Assembly (NCBI GenBank): GCA_028386065.3
Contig: JAKUCV010001134.1
Coordinates: 33,065 to 97,064, forward strand
Direction of reading: 5' to 3'
DNA length: 64,000 nt
DNA from: Turnera subulata
Taxonomy: Eukaryota > Streptophyta > Magnoliopsida > Malpighiales > Passifloraceae
Part shown: piece after piece, positions 21,883 to 32,649 of the stretch
How positions within the stretch are numbered: the first letter of the stretch is position 1
Layout of the letters: each line of letters begins with the position of its first letter
Program-made: the position numbers and the translations under genes
Notes under the pieces: generated by a model
The model's input: the letters and a program-made list of their open reading frames with translations, nothing else
Told to the model about the DNA's origin: nothing
Database searches by the model: none

Positions 21883-23034
21883 TTGTATGTTCTGAACCGA
21901 GAAACACCAATCCATAACATTAATTCGAAGAAGGTTAAATTAAGCGATTCTAATACGACCTATCTCTGGCATTGTCGTTTGGGCCAAATAAACGAGACTC
22001 ATATTTCTAAGCTCCATAACGATGGGCTTTTATACTTATTTGATTTTGAATCATATGAGACATGTGAGTCATGTTTATTGGGCAAAATGACGAAGGCTCC
22101 TTTTGCTGGTAAAGGTGAAAGAGCTTCAGACTTGTTAGGCCTTATACATTCTGATGTATGTGGACATATGTCTGCACAGTCTAGAGGCGGATTTCAGTAC
22201 TTCATTACATTTACTGATGATTATAGTAGATATGGCTATGTGTATCTTATGAAGCACAAGTCAGAATCCTTTGAAAAGTTCAAAGAATTCAAGAATGAAG
22301 TACAGAATCAACTTGGTAAGAGTATTAAAATGCTTCGATCTGATCGAGGAGGCGAATACTTAGACCGAGAATTTCTTAATCATCTAAAGGAATGTGGTAT
22401 TGTATCACAACTTACTCCACCGAGTACACCTCAATGGAATGGTATATCAGAAAGGAGAAATAGAACTCTGTTAGACATGGTTCGTTCTATGATGAGTCAA
22501 GCTGACCTTCCTTCTTCATTTTGGGGACATGCTTTATTGACTGCTGCCTTTACACTTAACCGTGTTCCATCCAAATCGGTTGAAAAGACACCATATGAGA
22601 TATGGACTGGGAAACGTCCCAGTTTGTCTTTTATGAAGATTTGGGGTTATGAGGCTTTTGTAAGACGACAAGCATCAGACAAACTCGGCCCTAAATCTGA
22701 CAAGTGCCTTTTAGTTGGATATCCTAAAGAAATTAAAGGATATTTTTTCTATAATCCCGTAGAGCAAAAAGTGTTTGTTGCTCGTACTGCTATTTTTCTA
22801 GAAAGAAAATTCATTTCTAGAAAGATCAGTGGGAGAAAAATAGAACTCGAAGAAGTTCGAGTACAACAAGAAGCTATAGAGGATGAGAAGGAACAACGAC
22901 AGGAACCACAACTTGTTGTGGGTGAAAATCCTGTACCTGTAACACATGGACCACGTAGGTCTGATAGGACTCGGTCTGACCACATACCTTCCTCGCAATC
23001 TTCCTTTTCCTCTTCATCATCACTCACAACCTGA
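21883..23034 (+). pseudogene. Integrase region of truncated copia-2
   Basis: The open frame has the zinc-binding N-terminal domain (WHCRLGQINETHISKLH...CESCLLGK), then the DDE core: HSDVCG for the first Asp, RSDRGGEY for the second and NGISERRNRTLL for the Glu. It ends with the GPRRSDRTRSD block that precedes RT. Integrase would insert element DNA into chromosomes. After about 22980 the frame runs on into unrelated Ser-rich sequence, the truncation point, so the last 18 or so codons are not element sequence. Confidence 0.85.
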
Positions 23035-23830
23035 GCAATACAGCCGAAAAACTCCGATCCACACATCTTTTGACTTTCCTACCTCTGCATAACCCCTCAT
23101 TCTCGCCATCGTCTTCTTCGTCCCCTAAATCGTCATGAAATCCCATCTCCTCCTCTTCCCTTTTCTTCATCCTCCAACACATCATCATCCTCCATTATCG
23201 GCAGCTTTGATCTGGATCTGGATTTTTTTTGGTGTGGAAGTCATCTCGATCTAGTATTTTTTTTTCTTTTTCGTGTTGGCAGAAGGTGAATGTGAGAAGT
23301 CACTGAGAGTTTGTGTGTATCGGAAAAAGTAGAAGGATCTAGAATTTCAAATTTCAAAAATAACCTTAGCCATATGATAAATTACTGATCATATTTTCAC
23401 CAATTGTTATACAGAAATTGTATGCTACCCATCCGCAAAGCCAACAAATGTCAAAAAACCTAGCTATTCAGTTTTATATATATATATAGATATAAGTTAA
23501 TGTCAACATATCATCTAGAAGTTACTTTAATAGAACATAATCATCTAGCAAAACGCTCTGGTTGTCGGAATAACATGCACTGAAAAAAGGTGCATTCGGT
23601 GAATTGCTCGGTATCTCACTGAGGTTAGGAACAAGGAAAAGACTAAATTAAAGTTCAAGTAAACTAACTAATGAGCCCCAATCCACCAACTACCAACTAG
23701 TAGGAAGATACTATGTGAAAGAGATATTTCTCTTCATCATGACTAGTTATAGCCGAACACAAAAATGGCTATCACTTCAGAGAAACTAGTGAAGCCAATC
23801 ATATCCTATGCTAAGTTATTTCACAAGTTC
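22981..23830. other. Intergenic, possible gene fragment on minus strand
   Basis: The minus strand has an open frame of about 50 codons from about 23190 to 23033 with an acidic stretch (HDDLGDEEDDGENEG) then a basic one (CRGRKVKRCVDRSF). It could be a stray first exon of a host gene, but I recognise no family. The remainder is AT-rich with a (TA)n run at about 23476-23490 and nothing else visible. Confidence 0.3.
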
Positions 23831-23831
23831 A

Positions 23832-25900
23832 TGAAAGCAGAATCAGGCCTTGGTCTGTAACTTTCATCTTCCATTTGTTTGCTTAACCTTCCTAGATCTG
23901 CTCATATTTTACCGATCTGTGGATGTTTCTATAAGTTCATGGAACATGACTCTGGAAATCAATCCAGCTATATCCTGTTTCCTTTTCCACTCCCCGAACT
24001 TTCATCAAGCTCCAAACCCGTTTCGCGTCTTCTGGGCTGCCCATGGCCTTGTAGATGCTTGACAGCATCACATAAGTAGATGATTCTTGCGTGCCGAATT
24101 CGATCAGCTTCTCACCTGCATAGGCTCCCAATTCATAACTGCGGTGGTTCCGGCAAGCACTCAACAATATTCGCCATAAACACAATCCATGATCAATTTT
24201 AGCAGCTTCAATAAATTCTTTTGCTTCTTTGAGCTGGCCTGCACGACTCAGGACATCAACCATGCAGGCATAGTGCTCTAATCTGGGAACAATACCAAAT
24301 TCTTCAAACATCAAAGTGAAATATTCCCAACTTTTCTCAACCAATCCCATGTGGCTGCAGGCAGAGAGTATGTTGACAAATGTTATATAATCTGGCCTTG
24401 TGCCCTCCTGTCGCATCTCTTGAAAGAGTTCTAGAGCTTCCATACCAAGCCCATTTATGGAAAATCCAGATATCATTGCATTCCACGAAATTAGATCCCT
24501 CTCTGGCATCTTTCGGAACACTAAAGTTGCCTCTTTCAGGCTCCCACATTTTGCATACATTGTTGCAAGTGCACTTCCAATTGAAACTTCTTGATTGAGG
24601 CTATATTTGACTACAAGGGCATGTATCTGGTGCCCTTGATCCAATGCAGCGAGGCTTGAACATGCTTTTAACACACTGGCCATGGTTAGCTCGTTGGGCA
24701 GTATACCTTCCATCAGCATCCTACCATACAGACTCAAAGCTTCTTCGTTCTCACCATTCTGTACATAGCCAGCAATCATGGATGTCCACAAAACAATATC
24801 ATGTTCTTCTAAGTAATCAAATCCTTTCCGAGCATCTGCAGTGCAACCGCATTTCGCATACATGTCAACCAAAGCCGTCAGTATATACTTTTGGGGCTCA
24901 AATCCCAATTTCAACAAACAGTCATGCACTTGCTTTCCTTCTTCAACTGCACCAGCATCACTGCAAGCATTAAGAACCCCAACAAGTGTATACTCACTAG
25001 GATCAATCCCAGTAAAATGCATCTTGGAAAAGAGCTGCAACGCCTTTCTTGAATCCCCACTCTGAGCATAGCCTGTGACTATAGCAGACCATGTGATAGC
25101 ATCCTTGTCACTTGACAACTCAAACACTTGAAGACAATCATCCAAGCTCCTACATTTTGCATACATAGTAACAAGCGCATTCAAGACAGAAACAACCACA
25201 AACAACCCATTTTTAACCGCAAGACAATGGATCTGCCTGCCAATATCAACAAATTGAGGATCAGCCAACGCACTAAGAACACTAGTAAACACATACTTAT
25301 CGAAACCCTCCTCTTCCCTGCCCATCATTTCAAAAACATTCAAAGCCTCCTTAGCCATCCTCTCATCCGCATATCCAGAAATCATGGTTGCCCACGAGAC
25401 GGGGTTCCTCTCGGGCATTTCATCGAACACTTTGCGCCCATCAGACACGAACCCTGATTTACAATACATTATGAGCAAAGAACTCCCAACAAACACATCA
25501 TCAAGACTTGCCAATTAATGGCCAACGCATGACCTTGCTGCCCGGAAAAGACATCCCTGTCCCTCATCCGACCAAACATTTTCATGACCAAGGAGGATCC
25601 ATGGAAACTTCCCTGTTGAGAGTAAGCGTTAATGAGACAGCTCCAGGACACGACATCCTTATCTGGGATGTTTTCAAACACGAGCCTTGCGGTGCCTAAC
25701 TGCCCACACTTTGCATAAAGATTAACAAGACGGTTTGCTATGTATATGCAAGAATTATAAAGGATTTTAATGATTTGGGCAAGGAAAGGTCTCCCATTTT
25801 GAAGAGATTGTTGGTTGGTACCGTTTTTGTGAAGGGGGAGGCACCAAAGTCATAAAATTTTGTAATTTTGTTCAAGTCCATGGCGCCAGAGCGGTGACTT
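23832..25900 (-). pseudogene. PPR protein gene of the PLS/E+ class, broken
   Basis: PPR proteins of this class bind organelle RNA and help editing in mitochondria or chloroplasts. The main frame (25514-23937) has about a dozen PPR motifs, for example NPVSWATMISGYA, DAITWSAIVTGYAQSG and DLISWNAMISGFSINGLG, ending in the E motif (TGYSWIDF). Upstream in another frame are ANRLVNLYAKCGQLGTARLV and DVVSWSCLINAYSQQG. Lesions: a 1-base loss at about 25512, a short internal deletion near 25565, a frame change at about 23937, and a TGA inside an otherwise clear E+ motif (HPQIGKI, then ADLGRLSKQMEDESY) that ends near 23832. The N-terminus is uncertain; homology fades at about 25850. Possibly some lesions are assembly errors, but four make a pseudogene more likely. 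Confidence 0.8.
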
Positions 25901-25979
25901 TTTAATTTTAAAAGCAGGAGCTGCTTTAAAATAAAAGGACGAACCAAAGCCAAAGCTTAAAACTTGAGTAAGACAAAAG

Positions 25980-26580
25980 TGTTGGGCCCGGTGGCACTAT
26001 CTTGCGGAAATAATATCACCTCACAAAGAAATAAACAAACGGAGGACAAAAAGAAATAAATGACACACAGTATTTAACGCGGTTCACCCAAAACTTTTGG
26101 GCTACGTCCACAATCCCGATCCCACCGGAAAAACTTCCACTATAAAAATAGTAGGCTTACAAGAGAGACTTCCCTAAATTTTAGGGGTATTACAAATCTA
26201 GAGTTCTACCCAAAATAGTGCCCCACAAGGTGTTTCCCAAATGTTTGTCAAAAATACCCCTAAGGTATTTTTCCTCACTATTTTGTCACTCCCTAATTTT
26301 ATGAAGGAAATTTTTCTTCTCAATTTTCCTTCCCTACACACTCTCTCTCTTGCACTCTCTTATTCACAATTGTTGTGAATGTTGGGATGCCTTGAAGAGG
26401 AGATGAGCACCCTATTTATAGCATTTTGCCAGGGACCAAATTGCAGAAACTCAAAATTGCAGGGACCAAAGTGCAAAACTTTCCAGCTGTCATTTGTTGA
26501 AGAAATGTTGTACTTTGTTGAAAAAATAGACAATTAGGTTGCCTAACCTTTGTTTTTCAACAAAGGTTGGCTACCTAACA
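25980..26580 (-). repeat. 3' LTR of Tork-type element
   Basis: 601 bp, aligned with 30952-31515 over its whole length. It carries about 35 bp near its outer end (around 26008-26050, element-sense 3' end) that the other LTR lacks. A TATTTATAG block at 26412-26420 read on the minus strand gives CTATAAATA, a good TATA box for element transcription. Confidence 0.9.
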
Positions 26581-26599
26581 ATACTCCCCCTTTTTTCAA

Positions 26600-29500
26600 C
26601 TACACGTCGGGGGGATTCACCATTCCGGCAGCTTCTCGGCAAAATTCAAACTTCCCTTTCGGAAGTGTCTTCGTCAGCATATCAGATCCATTCTCATCCG
26701 TATGAATCTTCTCGAGTTGTAACATCTTCTTCTCGAGCACATCCCTGATCCAATTATATCTCACATCGATATGTTTTGATCTGGAATGGAAAGAGGCATT
26801 CTTCGCAAGATGGATAGCACTCTGACTATCGCAGAATAGTTGATAACTGTCTTGCGAGAATCCAAGTTCAGTTAAGAACTTTTTCATCCATAACAACTCC
26901 TTGCATGCTTCCGTTGCTGCAATAAACTCAGCTTCTGTTGTTGACAATGCAACACACTTTTGTAGCCTTGACTGCCATGACACAGCTCCCCCTGAAAAAT
27001 TAATCAGGTATCCTGATGTAGATTTTTTGGAACTAACATCACCAGCCATATCTGCATCAGTATATCCAACCAGCACCGGTTTGTCTTCTCCATAACATAA
27101 ACACATTCTGGAGGTTCCTCGAAGATACCTGAGAATCCACTTGACAGCATTCCAATGCTCTTTTCCTGGATTTGAAAGGTATCGGCTTACCACTCCAACT
27201 GCGTGAGCAATATCTGGTCTGGTACATACCATGGCATACATCAAACTTCCCACTGCTGAGGCATATGGAATCCGCTCCATCTCTTTCTTCTCCTCATCCA
27301 TAGATGGACTCTGCTCAGGACTCAATCTAAAGTAGTTAGCAAGAGGACAACTAACTGCTTTAGCCTTATCCATGTTGAACCTCTGAAGCACTTTCTCAAT
27401 GTACTTCTCCTGAGACAACCATATCTTCTTAGCTTGTCGATCTCGAATAATTCTCATCCCGAGAATTTGTTTTGCTGGCCCCAAGTCTTTCATGGCGAAA
27501 AACTTGCTTAGCTGTGCTTTCAAGCTGTTGATTCTGGAGACATTATGGCCAACAATCAGCATATCATCCACATAGGGCAATAGGATGATGAAATCATCGT
27601 CAGAAAATTTCTGAACGAATACACAGTGGTCTGAAGTAGTCTTCTTGTATCCTTGTTGCCCCATCACAGACTCAAACTTCTTATACCACTGTCTTGGGGC
27701 TTGTTTTAAGCCGTAGAGGCTCTTCCTCAATCTGCAAACATAATCCTCTTTTCCTTTCCGCTGGAAACCCTCTGGCTGCTCCATGTATATTTCTTCTTCC
27801 AAATCACCATGTAGGAAGGCTGTCTTGACATCCATCTGTTCAACCTCCAGATTGAGACTTGCAGCTATTCCCAGCACCGTGTGGATTGAGGTCATCTTCA
27901 CCACTGGTGAGAAAATTTCATCGAAGTCTATCCCTTTCCTTTGACTGAAACCTTTGACAACCAATCTTGCTTTGAATCTGGGAAGTGGACTGTGCTCCTC
28001 GTGCTTGATCCTGAACACCCACTTGTTCTTCAAAACTCTCTTGCCTTTAGGCAGCTTCACCAGCTCAAACGTTTTATTCTCATGCAAGGACTTCATCTCT
28101 TCTCGCATGGCTTGAACCCACTTCTCCTTATGCTCATCACTAATAGCTTCATCATAGCTTTCTGGTTCTCCCCCGTCAGTGGCCAACAAATAATCACTTA
28201 GAGAATATCTGGTAGAGTGTTGCACAACTCTGCCAGACCTTGTGCGAAAAGGAGAGCTACTTGACGGCTGAGGATGGTCATCACTAGCTGCATCATCATC
28301 AGCTGCATCATCATTGCCATCATCCTCAATAGCATCTGCTGGCTCATCTTCAGCAGAACCATCTGGAATTTCAGGATGAACATCCTGAACATCATCTTCA
28401 ACTTGTCTCGGTGTCTCTGTTGGAGGTAACTGAAACTCCTCTAGATCAACACTAGGCTTCTCTGCTTTGTCAATATCTTCTATGGTCTGATCCTCCATAA
28501 AGACAACATCTCGACTCCTGATAAGCTTTTTCTCCATTGGATCATAAAACCTATAGCCAAGCATGTCTTGGCCATAACCGATGAATACACACTGCCTCGT
28601 CTTAGCATCCAGTTTGCTTCTCTCATCCTTGGGGATGTGAACATGAACTTTACACCCAAATACTCGTAGGTGATCATAGGAAATATCCCTTCCTGACCAC
28701 ACCTTCTCTGGAGCCTCATACTGAAGAGGAACACAAGGTGAATGGTTTAGCACATAAGCCGCTGTAAGTAGTGCTTCACCCCAGAAGACCTGTGGTAACT
28801 TCGAGTGAGAGAGTAAGCATCTGGTTCTCTCAATCAAAGTTCTGTTCATCCTCTCAGCTAAACCATTCAACTGTGGAGTTTTGGGTGGAGTAAACTGATG
28901 CCGAATACCATGCTCTTTACAGTAAGCATCAAATGAGCCTGTGTACTCACCACCATTATCTGTCCGGATGCACTTCAGCTTCTTTCCTGTCTCTCTTTCT
29001 ACCATAGTTAGGAAATGCTTGAAGACTGAAAACACTTGATCTTTTGACTTCAATGTGTAAACCCAAGTCTTTCGTGAAAGATCATCAACGAATGTCACGA
29101 AATATCGGGCACCACCAAGGGAATTGTTGAAAGGCCCGCACAGATCTGAGTGTACCAGTTCTAGCACATCTTTCTTTCTAGAAGGAGGAAAGCTCTTGAA
29201 AGAAACTCTATTTTGCTTACCAGCTAGACAGTGACTGCACTTCTTCAGCTGGATTTGATTCAATCCTGACAGAACATTCTTTATAGCAAGCTTCACCATT
29301 GACTTCTCGCCCATGTGCCCAAGGCGTCTATGCCATAGCTGGACTTGGCTGTCATTCTCTACAACATTTACATCTTGCTGTGGAATCTTTGCCTGGGTCA
29401 CGTACAACTTTGACACCTTTGTACCTCGTGCCACTACTAGCAAGCCTTTGGTGAGTTTCCACTTGCCGTTGTAGAAGGTATTGCAGAAACCTTCCTCATC

Positions 29501-30601
29501 GAGCTTATCAACAGAGATCAGATTCAGACGCATATCTGGAATATGCCTGACATTCTTTAAAATCAGCTTCATCCCGTTCATGGTCTCTAGGCAAACATCT
29601 CCTTTGCCGACAACCATCGAGGCTTTATCATTTCCCATTCTTACAGTCCCAAAATTACCAGGTGTGTAAGATGAGAAGAGTTCTCTCCGTGGTGTTGCAT
29701 GAATAGTAGCACCACTATCAACTACCCAGCTTGTCTCCTGGATAGTGAGGTTAATGATGTCATCATCACAGATAACATTGAACTCTCCAAGAGAATTCGC
29801 TTCATCATCACTGCTCTCTTCTTTCCTCACATCCTTGCCTTTGTTCTTCTTCTGATCCTTCTTGAACTCTCGGCAAAATCTTTTGATGTGGCCCTTCTTC
29901 TTGCAGTAATGGCACTCAACGTTGGCAAATTTGTTGGATTTACCCCTGCTCTTGTCCCGGTTGCTTTGACCCTTGTTTTGACTTCTCCCCCTCGTCACTG
30001 TAGCCAAGACCTCTGACTGTGAAGAAGATGAGCCTTGTGTTCTTCGTCTCATTTCTTCGTTCAGAATGCCACTTTTGACGGTTGCCATACTCACGACACC
30101 ATTAGGTGCAGAGTTTGTGATTGAAACCTTCAAGGTTTCCCATGAATCTGGGAGAGTCGCCAGGACCATAAGAGCAAGCACCTCATCGTCGAATTTTATG
30201 CCCATACTAGCCAACTGGTCCACGATCCCTTGCATCTCATTAAGGTGATCTGCAACCAATTTGCCTTCCTGGTATTTTACTTGCATCAACTTTGTCAAGT
30301 AAAATAGCTTGTTGTTCCCTGTCTTTGAGGCATACAATTCTTCGAGCTTCTCCCACAGTGTTCTAGCATGCTCAATGCCAGAAATGTGGTTGTAAACATT
30401 ATTCTCAACAAATTGCCGTATATAGCCGCAGACTTGGATGTGTTCAAACTCCCACTCCTCGTCTGACTTATCTTCAGGCTTTACCAGGCTAAATACTGGT
30501 AAATGCATCTTCGTCACGAACAGGAGATCCTTCATCTTGTTTCTCCATAAGTGGTAATTTGTGCCATCAAGAGTGATCATCTTGTTTATCCTCGCCTCCA
30601 T
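26600..30601 (-). CDS. Tork-type copia Gag-Pol polyprotein, 1333 aa, intact
   Basis: Single frame without stops. Gag occupies about residues 1-290 with a CHYCKKKGHIKRFC knuckle near residue 231. Protease has WVVDSGATIHAT near residue 292. Integrase follows: WHRRLGHMGEKS...CSHCLAGK zinc domain, then HSDLCGP, RTDNGGEY and NGLAERMNRTL giving the DDE residues. RT has the DVKTAFLHGDLEEEIYM block and an intact YVDDMLIVG catalytic site. RNase H ends the protein (GYTDADMAGD, STTEAEFIAA, SKHIDVRYNWIRD). All key residues that I can see are present and the length is usual for the lineage. It is expressed, if at all, from the LTR at 30952-31515. The ATG at 30601 lies about 350 bases after the LTR and just after a tandem motif array. 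Confidence 0.95.
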   Translation of the reverse strand: MEARINKMITLDGTNYHLWRNKMKDLLFVTKMHLPVFSLVKPEDKSDEEWEFEHIQVCGYIRQFVENNVYNHISGIEHARTLWEKLEELYASKTGNNKLFYLTKLMQVKYQEGKLVADHLNEMQGIVDQLASMGIKFDDEVLALMVLATLPDSWETLKVSITNSAPNGVVSMATVKSGILNEEMRRRTQGSSSSQSEVLATVTRGRSQNKGQSNRDKSRGKSNKFANVECHYCKKKGHIKRFCREFKKDQKKNKGKDVRKEESSDDEANSLGEFNVICDDDIINLTIQETSWVVDSGATIHATPRRELFSSYTPGNFGTVRMGNDKASMVVGKGDVCLETMNGMKLILKNVRHIPDMRLNLISVDKLDEEGFCNTFYNGKWKLTKGLLVVARGTKVSKLYVTQAKIPQQDVNVVENDSQVQLWHRRLGHMGEKSMVKLAIKNVLSGLNQIQLKKCSHCLAGKQNRVSFKSFPPSRKKDVLELVHSDLCGPFNNSLGGARYFVTFVDDLSRKTWVYTLKSKDQVFSVFKHFLTMVERETGKKLKCIRTDNGGEYTGSFDAYCKEHGIRHQFTPPKTPQLNGLAERMNRTLIERTRCLLSHSKLPQVFWGEALLTAAYVLNHSPCVPLQYEAPEKVWSGRDISYDHLRVFGCKVHVHIPKDERSKLDAKTRQCVFIGYGQDMLGYRFYDPMEKKLIRSRDVVFMEDQTIEDIDKAEKPSVDLEEFQLPPTETPRQVEDDVQDVHPEIPDGSAEDEPADAIEDDGNDDAADDDAASDDHPQPSSSSPFRTRSGRVVQHSTRYSLSDYLLATDGGEPESYDEAISDEHKEKWVQAMREEMKSLHENKTFELVKLPKGKRVLKNKWVFRIKHEEHSPLPRFKARLVVKGFSQRKGIDFDEIFSPVVKMTSIHTVLGIAASLNLEVEQMDVKTAFLHGDLEEEIYMEQPEGFQRKGKEDYVCRLRKSLYGLKQAPRQWYKKFESVMGQQGYKKTTSDHCVFVQKFSDDDFIILLPYVDDMLIVGHNVSRINSLKAQLSKFFAMKDLGPAKQILGMRIIRDRQAKKIWLSQEKYIEKVLQRFNMDKAKAVSCPLANYFRLSPEQSPSMDEEKKEMERIPYASAVGSLMYAMVCTRPDIAHAVGVVSRYLSNPGKEHWNAVKWILRYLRGTSRMCLCYGEDKPVLVGYTDADMAGDVSSKKSTSGYLINFSGGAVSWQSRLQKCVALSTTEAEFIAATEACKELLWMKKFLTELGFSQDSYQLFCDSQSAIHLAKNASFHSRSKHIDVRYNWIRDVLEKKMLQLEKIHTDENGSDMLTKTLPKGKFEFCREAAGMVNPPDV

Positions 30602-30649
30602 TTTCGATCAAGAATTTTAACAGCCTTCTTTGATAAAAAAATCTTCCGG

Positions 30650-30745
30650 CGGTGAATAGTACCGTATATGTGAACAGTACCGTATACGCAATAGCACCGT
30701 ATATGTGAACAGTGCCGTATACGTGAATAGTACCGAACAGGTAGT
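30650..30745 (-). repeat. Tandem 17-18 bp motif in the Tork leader
   Basis: Five copies of a unit resembling GTGAAYAGTACCGTATAY start at about 30652, 30670, 30688, 30705 and 30723 (plus-strand view). The array sits 50 bases upstream of the Gag-Pol start in element sense. The GTATAC core is palindromic. The rest of the leader (30746-30931) shows no repeats. Confidence 0.85.
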
Positions 30746-30931
30746 GAATTTAACTGATTCGATAATTCCCAGGAAAGATGGCCTAGCCAATCTCCTTAGA
30801 CAGAATTATCATTCCAAGATAAATCCCCAGGAAAGACTGGAGGAACAAAGGTTCACTTAAAACCCAGCCTCCTAGACAGGACTCACTTGCACAGTGTATT
30901 AATTCACAACCTATACCTGACAAAGCATGAA

Positions 30932-30949
30932 CCTTCAGCTCCGCTACCA
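30932..30949 (-). promoter_or_regulatory. Primer-binding site of Tork-type element
   Basis: On the minus strand CTGGTAGCGGAGCTGAAGG starts 1-2 bases after the 5' LTR end. It shares TGGTAGCGGAGC with the other two copia families in the window. Confidence 0.75.
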
Positions 30950-30951
30950 GT

Positions 30952-31515
30952 TGTTGGGTCCCGATGGTACTATCTTGCGGAATAATGATCAACCAAATTA
31001 AATGGCACACAGAATTTAACGTGGTTCACCCAAAACTTTTGGGCTACGTCCACAATCACGATCCCACAGAACTTCCACTATAAAAATAGTAGGCTTACAA
31101 GAGAGACTTCCCTAAATTTTAGGGGTATTACAAACCTAGAGTTCTACCCAAAATAGTGCCCCACAAGGTGTTTCCCAAGTGTTTGTCAAAAATACCCCTA
31201 AGGTATTTTTCCTCACTATTTTGTCACTCCCTAATTTTATGAAGGAAATTTTTCTTCTCAATTTTCCTTCCCTACACACTCTCTCTCTTGCACTCTCTTA
31301 TTCACAATTGTTGTGAATGTTGGGATGCCTTGAAGAGGAGATGAGCACCCAATTTATAGCATTTTGCCTGGGACCAAATTACAGAAACTCAAAATTGCAG
31401 GGACCAATGTGCAAAACTTTCCAGCTGTTTGTTGAAGAAATGTTGTACTTTGTTGAAAAAATAGACAATTAGGTTGCCTAACCTTTGTTTTTCAACAAAG
31501 GTTGACTACCTAACA
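30952..31515 (-). repeat. 5' LTR of Tork-type element
   Basis: 564 bp. Transcription in element sense would start from the CTATAAATT box at about 31350-31358 on the minus strand. Shares nearly all sequence with 25980-26580. Confidence 0.9.
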
Positions 31516-31588
31516 AAAAGTTCTCGACTTTACAATACTTCCACACAGATTACGCACTGAAATCGTCACTTCGCTCTGTATTTTATCT

Positions 31589-32205
31589 ATGAATTTGACG
31601 AAATTGAAAACCCACCTTTTTATAGCTACAAAGAGACCAACTTCAAACCTTAGACCAACCATTACTCTCTCAATCCTTAATACCTTTTTGCACAAATGCC
31701 ATAATATCAAGCAATTCAATCAAATCCTCTCCCAAATGATCCTCTCTGGGTTGCTTAGAGAGGACACATTTGCTGCAAGCAAAGTCCTCAAGTTCTCCAC
31801 TGAGTCTCCTTTCATTCGCATCAACCAGTCGTGTAAAATCTTTGATTACATTGAGAATCCAAATGGGTTTGTCTATAATACCATGATGAGAGCGTTTATA
31901 CAGAGAAATAAAGCATATTATGCTCTCAGTATGTACAAAATGATGTTGGCAGAGAAATAAAGCATATTATACTCGTAGGCTGTTCAATGAAATGGATGAG
32001 AGGGATTTGGTGTCATGGAGTGCCTTGATTTCTTGTTATGAGCAGAATGAGATGCATGAGGAGGCTTTGGTGATGTTCAAGGCAATGACTGGTGAAGGAA
32101 TTGTGATGGATGAGGTTGTGTTCTTGCTGCTTGTGCTCACTTGTCAGCTGTTGAAGTAGGCAAATCAGTCCATGGTTTAGCAGTGAAGTATGGGATTGAA
32201 TCTTT
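31589..32205 (+). pseudogene. PPR gene fragment, internally deleted
   Basis: The open frame 31589-31960 encodes a PPR N-terminal region (LHKCHNIKQFNQILSQMILSGL, then NGFVYNTMMRAFIQRN, a typical first PPR). It stops at a junction. After it the frame reads RRLFNEMDERDLVSWSALIS, a later PPR motif, then after a frameshift near 32120 AACAHLSAVEVGKSVHGLAVKYG. So several repeats between are gone and the rest of the gene is missing. A 21-bp exact direct repeat (31901-31921 and 31950-31970) marks the deletion junction. It faces away from the other PPR pseudogene, with the Tork element in between. Confidence 0.8.
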
Positions 32206-32649
32206 TGTTAGCCTCCTCCACCAACAAGAAGCCCAACCCTGTCCCGCACGAAGGCCTTTAAACACATAAGCCGATTTACATGTGGAAATAGAATAGAGTC
32301 GTGGGAAGAGGTTCTTGAATCACAATGAGCATAAAGTGAGCACAACAAAAATTCGCAACCTCTATGTCACAAGAAGATCACTTACACAGGTGGCTGTATG
32401 AGCTCTTAATTTCAACGAATTGAAATTCAGACTAACACCAATTGGTCGATTGATGAGCCTATAACACCAAGATATGGTTCATAAGTTCAATAAGTTCGAA
32501 GCTCAAGCCTAGAAATTTGTGGCCATGATTAGAATTAGCCATACAAGGCTATCTAGTATGTGTTGATGACTGAAATAAGAGCATATCCTAGAGAAAAATA
32601 AACTCTAAGGAAAATTAATACACAATATCCTTTAGAGTTGGGGACTGTG
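32206..32649. other. Non-coding, nothing recognised
   Basis: Homology to PPR ends at about 32205. The sequence to 32649 has no domain I recognise. It may be element debris, since an LTR starts next to it. Confidence 0.3.

Larger units (their letters stand above)
18142..22980 (+). mobile_element. Copia-2 element, 3'-truncated copy
   Basis: Same family as the complete element at 41006-49148. It has a degenerate 5' LTR (about 18142-19655), a leader with decayed palindromes, gag, protease and integrase. Homology stops abruptly at about 22980, just after the HGPRRSDRTRSD block before RT. RT, RNase H and the 3' LTR are missing. The primer-binding site is also lost, replaced by a tandem duplication of about 60 bp (AAAAATCTCAACCAAAGCA...) at 19549-19650. 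No target-site duplication can be tested. Confidence 0.85.
25980..31515 (-). mobile_element. Intact Tork-type Ty1/copia retrotransposon
   Basis: The perfect target-site duplication AAAAG lies at 25975-25979 and 31516-31520. The LTRs are 25980-26580 (601 bp, 3' LTR in element sense) and 30952-31515 (564 bp, 5' LTR). Ends are TGTTAGG...CCAACA on the minus strand. The primer site lies at 30932-30949 and the polypurine tract AAAAAAGGGGGAGTAT at 26581-26596 (minus strand). One uninterrupted ORF encodes all enzymes. The LTRs differ by small indels, so the insertion is not brand new, but the coding capacity is complete and the element could be mobile. Confidence 0.95.

Noticed and set aside
22749..23066. 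Ser/Cys-rich minus-strand ORF that mimics a cysteine-rich peptide
   Set aside because: It is antisense to integrase coding sequence, with cysteines not in a known spacing.
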